Under the pieces are notes generated by a model, which saw nothing but the letters and a program-made list of their open reading frames with translations, was not told the DNA's origin and did not search any database. This document shows, piece after piece, positions 8,655 through 16,197 of a stretch of 64,000 nt of DNA (the first letter of the stretch is position 1; each line of letters starts with the position of its first letter). This DNA comes from CAZICM01 sp964537685. Its GTDB lineage: Bacteria > Myxococcota_A > Polyangia > Polyangiales > Polyangiaceae. The position numbers and the translations under genes are program-made. Location of the stretch: the NCBI GenBank assembly GCA_964537685.1, contig CAZICM010000016.1:1-64000 (forward strand). The letters are read 5' to 3'.

Positions 8655-9539
8655 ATGCGCCGCTTTGAATTTGTCGAAGGAAACAGTGCCAAATTCTGGA
8701 TGACCGAAGTCTCCGGTAACAATTTTATTGTGGTCTACGGCCGCCTTGGGACGCCCGGACAGCGCAAGGAAAAAGCCTTCGCAAGCGAAGCTTTGGCCGC
8801 GAAGGAGATGGAGAAAAAGATCGCGGAGAAAGTCAAGGAGGGCTACCAGGAAGTGGCCGCCGATGCCGCGCAGGCCGCACCCGCAGGCGCCAAGGGTGCC
8901 GCCGCTGCATCGGCCAAATTAGAGCTTCCCCCGCGTTTCAAGAAAGTGTCCGAGCCCAGCGGCGCGCGCATCGAACAAGCCCGCCAAGCGCTGGAAGCCC
9001 TTCAAAAGACGCCCGCCAAGCGAAGTTATGTGCTCGCCCGCAAGACCACGCTCGCCCGCCGCGCGCTCGATGGCATCGCGGGCTTCGATCCGGCGGCGCA
9101 TACAGGCATTCAAAAAACCCTGGATTCGGTGCTGGTTCGCGTGCTTTCCGCGAACAAGCAAGATCGCATTTCCTTGTGCAAAGCGATCTCGCTCCTCAAT
9201 GCGCTCGACACCAAAGCGTTTGAAAATGCCCTCGCCGGCCCTTGGAAGAACGCATCTGGATCACCTGCGGAAAAAGCCATTTCGGTGCTCAACGCACAGG
9301 TCGCGGCGCTCGAAGATGCAGAGCTCGCCATGCGTGTCGGTGCGCTCTTGGTCGACAGGCCCGGACGCGGCTCCGATAGCACCGAAGCAGGCTGGACGGG
9401 CCGCTGGAAAGCCTTAAAACCCTTGCTTGAAGGGCATCTCGTCAAAAACGGCGGCACGCTCAAGAACTACCTTCGCGGCATCGATGCTGCGGGCGATCCT
9501 CATATTGCCCGCCGCGTTGCGAAGATGCTTGCGGGGTGA
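8655..9539 (+). CDS. WGR-domain protein
   Basis: About 294 aa. The N-terminal WGR domain covers residues 1-67: FEFVEGNSAKFWMTEVSG, then FIVVYGRLGTPGQ (Tyr replaces the first Trp of the WGR motif), then the KAFASEALAAKEMEKKI helix. An Ala-rich linker follows (about 70-95), then a helical C-terminal region of about 200 aa that I do not recognise. WGR domains occur in PARPs and in MolR-like bacterial proteins and bind nucleic acid or nucleic-acid enzymes. ATG 8655 starts the domain directly; an upstream in-frame start at 8622 adds only 11 unrelated residues. It is translationally coupled to the M48 protease (GTGA overlap). A second WGR-like domain ends the SWIM protein 18 kb downstream. Confidence 0.85.
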   Translation: MRRFEFVEGNSAKFWMTEVSGNNFIVVYGRLGTPGQRKEKAFASEALAAKEMEKKIAEKVKEGYQEVAADAAQAAPAGAKGAAAASAKLELPPRFKKVSEPSGARIEQARQALEALQKTPAKRSYVLARKTTLARRALDGIAGFDPAAHTGIQKTLDSVLVRVLSANKQDRISLCKAISLLNALDTKAFENALAGPWKNASGSPAEKAISVLNAQVAALEDAELAMRVGALLVDRPGRGSDSTEAGWTGRWKALKPLLEGHLVKNGGTLKNYLRGIDAAGDPHIARRVAKMLAG

Positions 9540-11854
9540 GCGTGTCTTCGCCCGGCGAGCATGAGGAAACCCGGCCTTCCGGTGCCGAAGTTGTTTCCCT
9601 GGATGAAGCACTCTATCCGCTGTCGCCTCCCGGTGCGCCCGCCGAACTTCGCATCCCGAGCCGCGATTACAAACTGCGCGTCGTACTCACCTTTGTTTCG
9701 CTGCTTGTATTTCTTGCCATTTATTTAGGATTGATCGTTGGTTCCGCCTATTTGATCTATTTCTCGCTGCAAGGGCCATTTTCGCCTCATACCCGCGGAA
9801 ACAATTATGGGTTTTTGGATTTACTGTTCACGTTTACCTCGGGCATGCTCTTTCTCTTCTTTGCAAAAGGCTTATTTAAACGCCAAAAGCGCGACACAAG
9901 CCGATTGATAGAAGTCACGGCGAAAGACCAGCCCAAGCTATTCGCCTTCGTTCAAGCCCTGTGCAAAGAGGCCAAAGCGCCCATGCCGCGGGCCATTTAT
10001 TTATCGCACGAAGTCAATGCGGCCGTTTTTTATCCCCGCTCATTGCTTTCATTATTTTTACCGGTGCGCAAAAACCTGCTCGTGGGCCTCGGATTATTAA
10101 ATCTTCTGAACGTATCCGAATTAAAAGCCGTGCTTTCGCACGAATTTGGCCATTTCGCCCAATCGAGCATGAAACTCGGGCAATACGTTTATGTATTTAA
10201 CCAAGCCATTGCCGATATGGTCGTCTCCCGCGATTTTTGGGACACGCTGCTTGCCCGCTGGCGCTCCATCGATGTGAGGCTGAGCTTTCCAGCCTGGATT
10301 TTAACCGGTTTGGTGTGGCTGCTCCGCCGCTTTCTCACGCTTCTCTTCAATATGATCAATATCGCGGGCCTATCGCTCTCGCGCCAAATGGAATTCAATG
10401 CCGATTTATGCGCGGTAAGCCTCACAGGAAGCGATGCCTTGATTTCGGGCCTATGGAAGACCGAGCGGGGCAGTATTGCCATGCAGAAAGCGCTGGTGCG
10501 CCTGCACTCCATCGGCGAGCACAATAAATTCACCGATGATATTTTTTTTCATCAATCGGCCGAGCTTTCGCGCATCGATAAATTGCTCGACGAGCAGGAA
10601 GAAAAAACCCCATACATTCAATCGCTTCGCCATTCTTATCAATATGGAAGGAGTGTTCACTTTTTGGAGGGCAAAACGGGCGCGCCTTCGATGTGGGCCA
10701 CGCATCCTTCGAATCGGGAGCGGGAAATAAACGCGAAGCGCATGTATGTGGCCGCGGAGCCCGCGCAAAAGCCGGCGTGGCTGCTGCTCGAATCGAAAAA
10801 GAAGCTGCGCAAAAAGCTGACCTTGGCGGCTTATGAAGAACTCCTGCGGTTTTCGGTGCGTTCCAAAGATTGCGTGGCTGCGGCAGAGATAGAAGCGCTT
10901 TTGGATGAAGACGAAGGCGAGCGCAAACAGGCCGAGCATTATTTTGGTTTTTATGGGACGCGCGCGATTGATTTGGGCGATTTTGCCAAACTGACCGCCT
11001 CCCTCGAGAAACGGTCGCCGCTGCCCGCCGATGAGCTTCTGGCGCTTCGGAAGAAGGCTCTGCGCTGGACGGGAAGCCGGCTGAAAAGCTTTATGAAAGA
11101 GTATAAGCGCGTGCACGATGACGCTTCTCTTCTGGCTGCCATTCTCAATCTCGGTAAAAGGGCGGGGAAGACCTTTGAATTTCATGGGAAAACTCATCGA
11201 ATTGGCGAAGCCAGGCCGATGCTCAGCGCTCTTTCCGCCGATATCGAGGCCCAGGAAAAGAAATGCAAAATAGCCGATCGTATTTTATTTAAATACTATT
11301 ATCATCAATCGGCAGACCGGCCTGAAATGCGGGAAGAATGGCTGAAACGATACCGCTTCTTAATCGGCGTTCAGGAAATGATTTTAAGCCTGAAAGAACA
11401 CGAAGACGCCCTGACGGTTGTGGTCAATATGCTCACCTCTGGGCGCGATTTATCCGCGGAAGAATCCCAAGCCATTCTCAATACGCTTCGGGCCTCGCAT
11501 ATGCGGCTTTCGGAAATGGAGAAACGCTGCGGCGGCCTATTGATGCCGAAGATGCGCAATCTGGAAGAAGGCGTGAATGTGGCCTCCTTTGTATTTCCCG
11601 ATGGGCTGATGGAAGAAATGCCGCCCGACCGCGCGGATGGAGCTTGGATTAACGCATTGATGCGTCAGCACGCGCAGGTCATTGGGCGGCTGCGCAAGCT
11701 TCATTTCAAGAATTTGGGCGTGCTTTTGCGTTTGCAGGAAGAAATCGATCCGAATCTGTATCGCGACGCCGATACCGTTGAGCCGGGAACGGACGCCGAT
11801 CAGGCCGATGAGGGGGATAATACAAAGAATGACGACAAAATAGCATCGAATTGA
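9536..11854 (+). CDS. membrane-anchored M48-family zinc metalloprotease
   Basis: A 772-aa HtpX/Ste24-like protease. A Pro/charged N-terminus leads into two hydrophobic segments (about residues 52-80 and 90-115). The zinc site is VLSHEFGHFAQSS (HEFGH, about residues 202-206), with a third ligand region FNADLCAVSLTG (about 287-298), and a hydrophobic segment lies between. The C-terminal 400 residues are charged and helical, longer than in HtpX, and of unknown role. M48 enzymes cleave membrane or misfolded proteins at the cytoplasmic face. GTG 9536 overlaps the WGR stop, so the two proteins are probably made together. The final 25 residues are strongly acidic. The pairing of a WGR protein with an M48 protease is unusual to me. 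Confidence 0.9.
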   Translation: MSVSSPGEHEETRPSGAEVVSLDEALYPLSPPGAPAELRIPSRDYKLRVVLTFVSLLVFLAIYLGLIVGSAYLIYFSLQGPFSPHTRGNNYGFLDLLFTFTSGMLFLFFAKGLFKRQKRDTSRLIEVTAKDQPKLFAFVQALCKEAKAPMPRAIYLSHEVNAAVFYPRSLLSLFLPVRKNLLVGLGLLNLLNVSELKAVLSHEFGHFAQSSMKLGQYVYVFNQAIADMVVSRDFWDTLLARWRSIDVRLSFPAWILTGLVWLLRRFLTLLFNMINIAGLSLSRQMEFNADLCAVSLTGSDALISGLWKTERGSIAMQKALVRLHSIGEHNKFTDDIFFHQSAELSRIDKLLDEQEEKTPYIQSLRHSYQYGRSVHFLEGKTGAPSMWATHPSNREREINAKRMYVAAEPAQKPAWLLLESKKKLRKKLTLAAYEELLRFSVRSKDCVAAAEIEALLDEDEGERKQAEHYFGFYGTRAIDLGDFAKLTASLEKRSPLPADELLALRKKALRWTGSRLKSFMKEYKRVHDDASLLAAILNLGKRAGKTFEFHGKTHRIGEARPMLSALSADIEAQEKKCKIADRILFKYYYHQSADRPEMREEWLKRYRFLIGVQEMILSLKEHEDALTVVVNMLTSGRDLSAEESQAILNTLRASHMRLSEMEKRCGGLLMPKMRNLEEGVNVASFVFPDGLMEEMPPDRADGAWINALMRQHAQVIGRLRKLHFKNLGVLLRLQEEIDPNLYRDADTVEPGTDADQADEGDNTKNDDKIASN

Positions 11855-11883
11855 CCGAGCGGATTGGACTGGAGGATATTTAA

Positions 11884-12750
11884 ATGAAACGACTTCGCTT
11901 GCTTTCGCTAAGCCTTGCTTTTTCGGCACTTGCGCTCGCATTTTCCCAAGAAGCCGGCGCGGACGACTGGACGCCCAAGCGTCAGGGCAATCGGATTGGC
12001 GGTGAAATTGATTGGTGGCCCTACAAAAATCCAAACGATCGGCGAAATTATCACGTTGCATCTTTAGGTGTTGTTGGTCAATTTGGTGTTGCTCGGAATG
12101 TATTTATCGATTTTGACGTGCCGCTGGGCCTTCTTTCCACGCCCGGGGACGATTACATCACGCTGGGCAATCCGACTGTAGGTGTGCATTGGGGAAAGAC
12201 CTTTACGGACAGCGTTTCGGTATTCGCGGGCGGCTCGTTGACCATGGCCACGCAGGTTATCGATCGTTTTGATAACGATCCCGATACATTTGAAGCTTTT
12301 TATACCCGCACGGCGGCCTCGTCGATGCGGGGCTATGCGGATCTTCATCGATTTGCATCGAGTTATTTCTTTATGCGGGGAATAGGCGGGGTGGAGATAC
12401 ATCCCATTCCGGTTTTATATTACCGGGGCGAGCTTGCCCTGCTTTTGGCGATTCCGGTTGGTGATTATATCAATGACGCCGAATTTGTGGTTGAAGTGCA
12501 CAATGAAATTGAGGCGCGCACGGCGAAGGGGATTGGAGGCGGACTGCATATTCAATCCGTTTTATTTACGACAGATATCGATCGTACTGAAAGCGCGCAG
12601 TGGGCGGTGGAGCCTTATTTTGTTTATGAGCCTGCGCGGGGGTTTTTTGCGCGGGTGGGTACGCTGGTGGCGCTGGACCGGCCTTTGGGCTTTGGATTTG
12701 ATCGGGGCAAGGTGTTTGTGATTAAGGCTTCTTTGGGCGGCAAATGGTGA
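11884..12750 (+). CDS. exported outer-membrane beta-barrel-like protein, unknown function
   Basis: A 288-aa protein with a classic signal peptide (MKRLRLLSLSLAFSALALAFS, cleavage near AGA-DDW) and a good GGAGG ribosome site 8 nt before ATG 11884. The mature part alternates hydrophobic and polar residues in short strands rich in Gly and aromatics. It ends ASLGGKW, with a terminal aromatic residue as in many outer-membrane barrels. No motif identifies a substrate. It follows the M48 protease gene by 29 nt and may share its transcript. It converges on the nucleotidase gene with only 7 nt between the stops. The assignment as a barrel comes from the pattern, not from a recognised family. Confidence 0.75.
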   Translation: MKRLRLLSLSLAFSALALAFSQEAGADDWTPKRQGNRIGGEIDWWPYKNPNDRRNYHVASLGVVGQFGVARNVFIDFDVPLGLLSTPGDDYITLGNPTVGVHWGKTFTDSVSVFAGGSLTMATQVIDRFDNDPDTFEAFYTRTAASSMRGYADLHRFASSYFFMRGIGGVEIHPIPVLYYRGELALLLAIPVGDYINDAEFVVEVHNEIEARTAKGIGGGLHIQSVLFTTDIDRTESAQWAVEPYFVYEPARGFFARVGTLVALDRPLGFGFDRGKVFVIKASLGGKW

Positions 12751-12757
12751 GAGCGCG

Positions 12758-14527
12758 TTATTGATTAGCGCCGCACTTGGCCGCTCCTCCTTCGGGCAGC
12801 CGCAGCCTGGGCGATTTTGGATTGTACCAATCCGATGGTTTTGCAGTGCCTCCCCGCTTCTTAAATGCTTGAGCAATACGGTCGCGCATGGTGGGCTTGT
12901 CGTATTCAATTTGAACGTTTTCGTAAGCACCTCCATCATCGCCGCGCGTGGCTAGGAAGTCGTTGGTAACAATGGTGAGGCGATCGGCCGCCTTAATTTC
13001 CCTGCCCTTGGTTTTTCCTCCGCGGAATAGGCGCACCGACAGCGTTCCCTGTTTGCATTCCGCCTCGATCCAAAGTCCGGCCGCCGACAGGATTCCGTGC
13101 TTTCCGCTGAGGTTTTTTTGAAATAAGTCGATGAGATTTTGGCCGCTCATCGTCGCCTTGGCGATTAAATTATCGAAGGGAAGCACTTCATATAGAGCGC
13201 CGTAGCGGAGCGGGCCCGCGGGCAGATCGGTGCGTATTCCGCCGCCGTTCATTAAAGCGATATCGGCCTTGGGCTCGATTTCCAGCAACGTCGAGGCAAT
13301 CCAATTGCCGAGGGGAGACTCTTGGGTGTATTGGGTGGGAAATATTTCCGCGAGCGTAATGCCAACCAATTCAGAGCGCTTGCCTTCCGCCTTGGCGATA
13401 AAGGGCGCGATAATTCCCTGGATTTCCGCGGATGGAGCGATGCTTTCGCCTTCGTAGACCGCCCCTTCTTTGATTTCGGTGGGTGGGTGGATATGGAATG
13501 AGGCGCGTTTTTTTGTATTTCGATCGAATTGGAAGTCGATGCGGGAAAAAGCCTTGCCATTGGCGTACGCTTGTAAGAGCGGCAGGCCCTCATGAATATG
13601 GGCGACGGCTTTATGGGTATGGCCGCCAAAAATGACATCTACCGTTCCGCTAGGAATGTCTTTCACCAATCGGAAAAGCTCGTCGCCGGGCTTGCAGGAC
13701 GAAAGATCTTGGGGGTTTTCAAATTGGGTACAATTGCCGCCTGCATGTGTAGCAACCACGATGATATTGGCTCCCTGCGTGCGCAGTCCGTCGGCTTCTT
13801 TCTCGATTGTTTTCGCTAAGGGCAAAATGTGCATGCCCTCCACATTCTTTGCGATGGTTGTGGTTAGCGTGTCGATGGTGCTTAGTCCGATAATGCCGAT
13901 TTTCAATCCGTTTTCTAATGGGATCAATACGGATGTTTTGGTATTGGGCCAGGGAGGAGGAGGCGGTGCCTGTTCATGGAGATTGGCGGCGAGAAAAGGA
14001 AAGGCGCCTTCGGCTTGGGCGGCACGGGCTTTTAGAGCTCCGCGGAGATCGGGGCGCGCGGGCGGATTTGGGGCGGAGCCCTGCGAGAGATGGGCTAAAT
14101 CGTCGCCGGCGGCGCCAAAATCGAATTCATGATTGCCAACTGCAACGGCATGGTAGCCAATTTTTCGATAGGCGGCGATAACGGCTTCGCCTTCATTCAT
14201 ATTGGATTCGAGCGTGCCCTGAAACATATCGCCCGAATCGACGAGAACGACGCTTCCGGGATTTTTCTTGCGGATTGCATTTACATAGGAGGAAAAGAGA
14301 GGAAGCGAATGGAGGCGGCCGTGCAGATCGGTGGTGCCCACGATTGAAATCTCGATGGGCGGGACGTTTTCAGGGGATTTCGCCGATGATTTTGGAGGCG
14401 GCTGAAGGGCAGAAGATTGAGCGCTTTGAGCCGGGTGTTTTGGGGTATTTGCGGGTTCGGAGCCGCAGGCAATGATGAAGCCCAGGACAATGGCCGGGCA
14501 GCCCGAAAAAAGACCTTGGATATTCAT
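12758..14527 (-). CDS. 5'-nucleotidase/UshA-type metallophosphoesterase lipoprotein
   Basis: About 589 aa from ATG 14527. A lipoprotein signal peptide (MNIQGLFSGCPAIVLGFIIAC) and a Pro/Ser linker precede the calcineurin-like phosphoesterase domain: TTDLHGRLH, VDSGDMFQG, VGNHEFDFG, ATHAGGNC and FGGHTHKAV supply the two-metal ligands. The C-terminal 5'-nucleotidase domain contains NGGGIRTDLPAGPLRYG and the substrate-binding VLPFDN. Such enzymes hydrolyse extracellular nucleotides or UDP-sugars at the envelope. The upstream ATG at 14542 is less likely because AGGA would then overlap the start codon. The N-terminal Cys anchors it to a membrane. It converges on the barrel-like gene. Confidence 0.93.
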   Translation of the reverse strand: MNIQGLFSGCPAIVLGFIIACGSEPANTPKHPAQSAQSSALQPPPKSSAKSPENVPPIEISIVGTTDLHGRLHSLPLFSSYVNAIRKKNPGSVVLVDSGDMFQGTLESNMNEGEAVIAAYRKIGYHAVAVGNHEFDFGAAGDDLAHLSQGSAPNPPARPDLRGALKARAAQAEGAFPFLAANLHEQAPPPPPWPNTKTSVLIPLENGLKIGIIGLSTIDTLTTTIAKNVEGMHILPLAKTIEKEADGLRTQGANIIVVATHAGGNCTQFENPQDLSSCKPGDELFRLVKDIPSGTVDVIFGGHTHKAVAHIHEGLPLLQAYANGKAFSRIDFQFDRNTKKRASFHIHPPTEIKEGAVYEGESIAPSAEIQGIIAPFIAKAEGKRSELVGITLAEIFPTQYTQESPLGNWIASTLLEIEPKADIALMNGGGIRTDLPAGPLRYGALYEVLPFDNLIAKATMSGQNLIDLFQKNLSGKHGILSAAGLWIEAECKQGTLSVRLFRGGKTKGREIKAADRLTIVTNDFLATRGDDGGAYENVQIEYDKPTMRDRIAQAFKKRGGTAKPSDWYNPKSPRLRLPEGGAAKCGANQ

Positions 14528-14647
14528 TGGATGTGCGCGCATCCTATGCGATTTTGCCGTTTTTAAAAGGGTGCGCGGATGTTTTTTTGTTGAGCTTGTT
14601 TTTGCGCGGGTATGTTAAAGAGGCGAAAACGAAGGAGCCTAGAATCA

Positions 14648-14962
14648 ATGTCTGAACAGCGAATGGTGCAGTGTAAGAAGCTTGGAAAGCTATTGCCCGG
14701 GCTTTCGAGGCCGCCTTATAAAAACGAATTGGGCAAGCGCATTTACGAAGAGGTTTCGAAGGAAGCCTGGGATCAATGGCTGAAGGAATCTGTGCGCTTT
14801 ATCAATACCTACCGCGTGGATTTGGCGAGCAGCGAAGGCCAGAAGTTTATGATGAAGCAGACGGCCGTTTTTTTTGGATTCGAGGAGGGCGATCTGGCGC
14901 CGACCGCGTGGACGCCTCCCAAGGAACACGAAGCTCAGACGGCCGAGAAGAAAGACGCATAA
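14648..14962 (+). CDS. yggX: YggX-like Fe(II)-trafficking protein
   Basis: A 104-aa homologue of YggX. MVQCKKLGKLLPGLSRPPY replaces the usual MSRTVFCxxL opening and keeps one Cys. It is followed by the family core LGKRIYEEVSKEAWDQWLK and a FINTYRVDL...MMKQTAVFFGF segment. The C-terminal 25 residues are an acidic/Lys extension not found in the E. coli protein. YggX protects iron-sulfur enzymes and is linked to iron handling under oxidative stress. GAAGGAG lies about 9 nt before ATG 14648; the in-frame ATG 14612 would precede this ribosome site. The gene is single, divergent from the nucleotidase gene. Confidence 0.88.
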   Translation: MSEQRMVQCKKLGKLLPGLSRPPYKNELGKRIYEEVSKEAWDQWLKESVRFINTYRVDLASSEGQKFMMKQTAVFFGFEEGDLAPTAWTPPKEHEAQTAEKKDA

Positions 14963-15022
14963 ATCCGTTCATTTTAATTAAATAAATTATACGATTGATA
15001 TCGCCGTGCGGAGGGAATTTTC

Positions 15023-16147
15023 GTGAAGTCTGCGAAGGAGGAGCGCGAGCTATTGGAGGAAGTCCGTTCGCTGGCGAGGTCGATCCAGGCGCGGGAGAAC
15101 GCGAATCCCGATCGATATCCAGCGGAGAGCATTGCCGATTTGGTGGAGCTCGGCGTGTTTCGGGCGCCATTTCCGGCGGATGCGGGGGGCTGCGATTTGC
15201 CGCTGTTGCAAGCCATCGAAGTGTTGATGGCGCTTGGCGAGGCTTCGGGGTCGGTGGCGCTGCTGACGGCGATGCCGATGGGGCTCGCGGGTGTGCTCGC
15301 CGGCGCTAAAGGCATTGTGCCCGAGAATGAATTTGTTCGATTTGACGAGCAATTTTATCGTATTTCGTCCGAATATAAAGCGGGCAAGATTTATGCGGCA
15401 TGCAATTCGGAGCGCGGGGCGGGTGGACTGCTGAGCGCGACGAGAACGAGGGCGGAGCGGGGAGGGGATGGGGTGTACCGGCTGACGGGAGAAAAAGTGC
15501 TGACATCGTTTGGCACGTATGCGGATGTATTGTTTGCGGCGGCGAAATTCGATTTAGATACGGACGAAGAAAAGAGCAGTGAGGGGCTTGAATTTTTTTT
15601 GGTGGAGACGAGCGTGCCTGGGGTGGATATTCGATCGGATTGGGATGGTTTTGGGATGCGGGCGACGGAGAGTCATTCGGTTGGATTTGAGGAGGCGGCG
15701 GCGCGGGAGCGTTTGGGGTGGGTTGGATTTATGGAGGACGCGCAGCCGTGGGCGTGGTTTTGGTTATTATTTGCGGCGATTCCGCTGGGGTGTGTGGGTG
15801 CGCTTTTGAAGGAGCTTGGGAGGCCATCGGGGAATTCGGCGGCGATGCGGATGCGGCTTTCTGAGGCGGAGATGCGTTGGGAGGCGGCGCGGGCTTATTT
15901 GCGCGAGACGGCGGGGATGTGGAAGGCAGGAGCGGGGGCGGATTACAATTTGAGGGTATTGCGGACCAAAACGTTTGTAACGCAAGAGGCGGTAAAGATT
16001 GGGGCGGATTTATTTGCGCTTGCGGGCGGGCGTCATTTTACGAAGGGGAGCCGGGTTTCGCGGATATTTGCGGATTCGTTTGCGGGGACGGTGCTGAGGC
16101 CGCCGCTTCTTCTGGGGCTGGAGATGTTGAGCGAAAACGAGGCTTGA
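15023..16147 (+). CDS. acyl-CoA dehydrogenase family flavoprotein
   Basis: A 374-aa protein with the three-part acyl-CoA dehydrogenase layout. The N-terminal helical domain includes LVELGVFRAPFPADAGGCDLP. The middle beta domain has IYAACNSERGAGG and YRLTGEKVLTSFGTYADVLF. The C-terminal helical domain carries EAARAYLRET and the FAD-adjacent ALAGGRHFTKGSRVSRIFAD. The usual catalytic Glu context is not obvious, so it may be a monooxygenase- or DszC-like relative rather than a beta-oxidation enzyme. GTG 15023 follows GGAGGG by 7 nt. It lies 50 nt upstream of the helical-repeat gene but looks functionally unrelated to it. Confidence 0.85.
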   Translation: MKSAKEERELLEEVRSLARSIQARENANPDRYPAESIADLVELGVFRAPFPADAGGCDLPLLQAIEVLMALGEASGSVALLTAMPMGLAGVLAGAKGIVPENEFVRFDEQFYRISSEYKAGKIYAACNSERGAGGLLSATRTRAERGGDGVYRLTGEKVLTSFGTYADVLFAAAKFDLDTDEEKSSEGLEFFLVETSVPGVDIRSDWDGFGMRATESHSVGFEEAAARERLGWVGFMEDAQPWAWFWLLFAAIPLGCVGALLKELGRPSGNSAAMRMRLSEAEMRWEAARAYLRETAGMWKAGAGADYNLRVLRTKTFVTQEAVKIGADLFALAGGRHFTKGSRVSRIFADSFAGTVLRPPLLLGLEMLSENEA

Positions 16148-16197
16148 CCGGCGCCTAAAGGATCGCGATTCTCCACGGCCGCGCGCCGGAGGAGACT

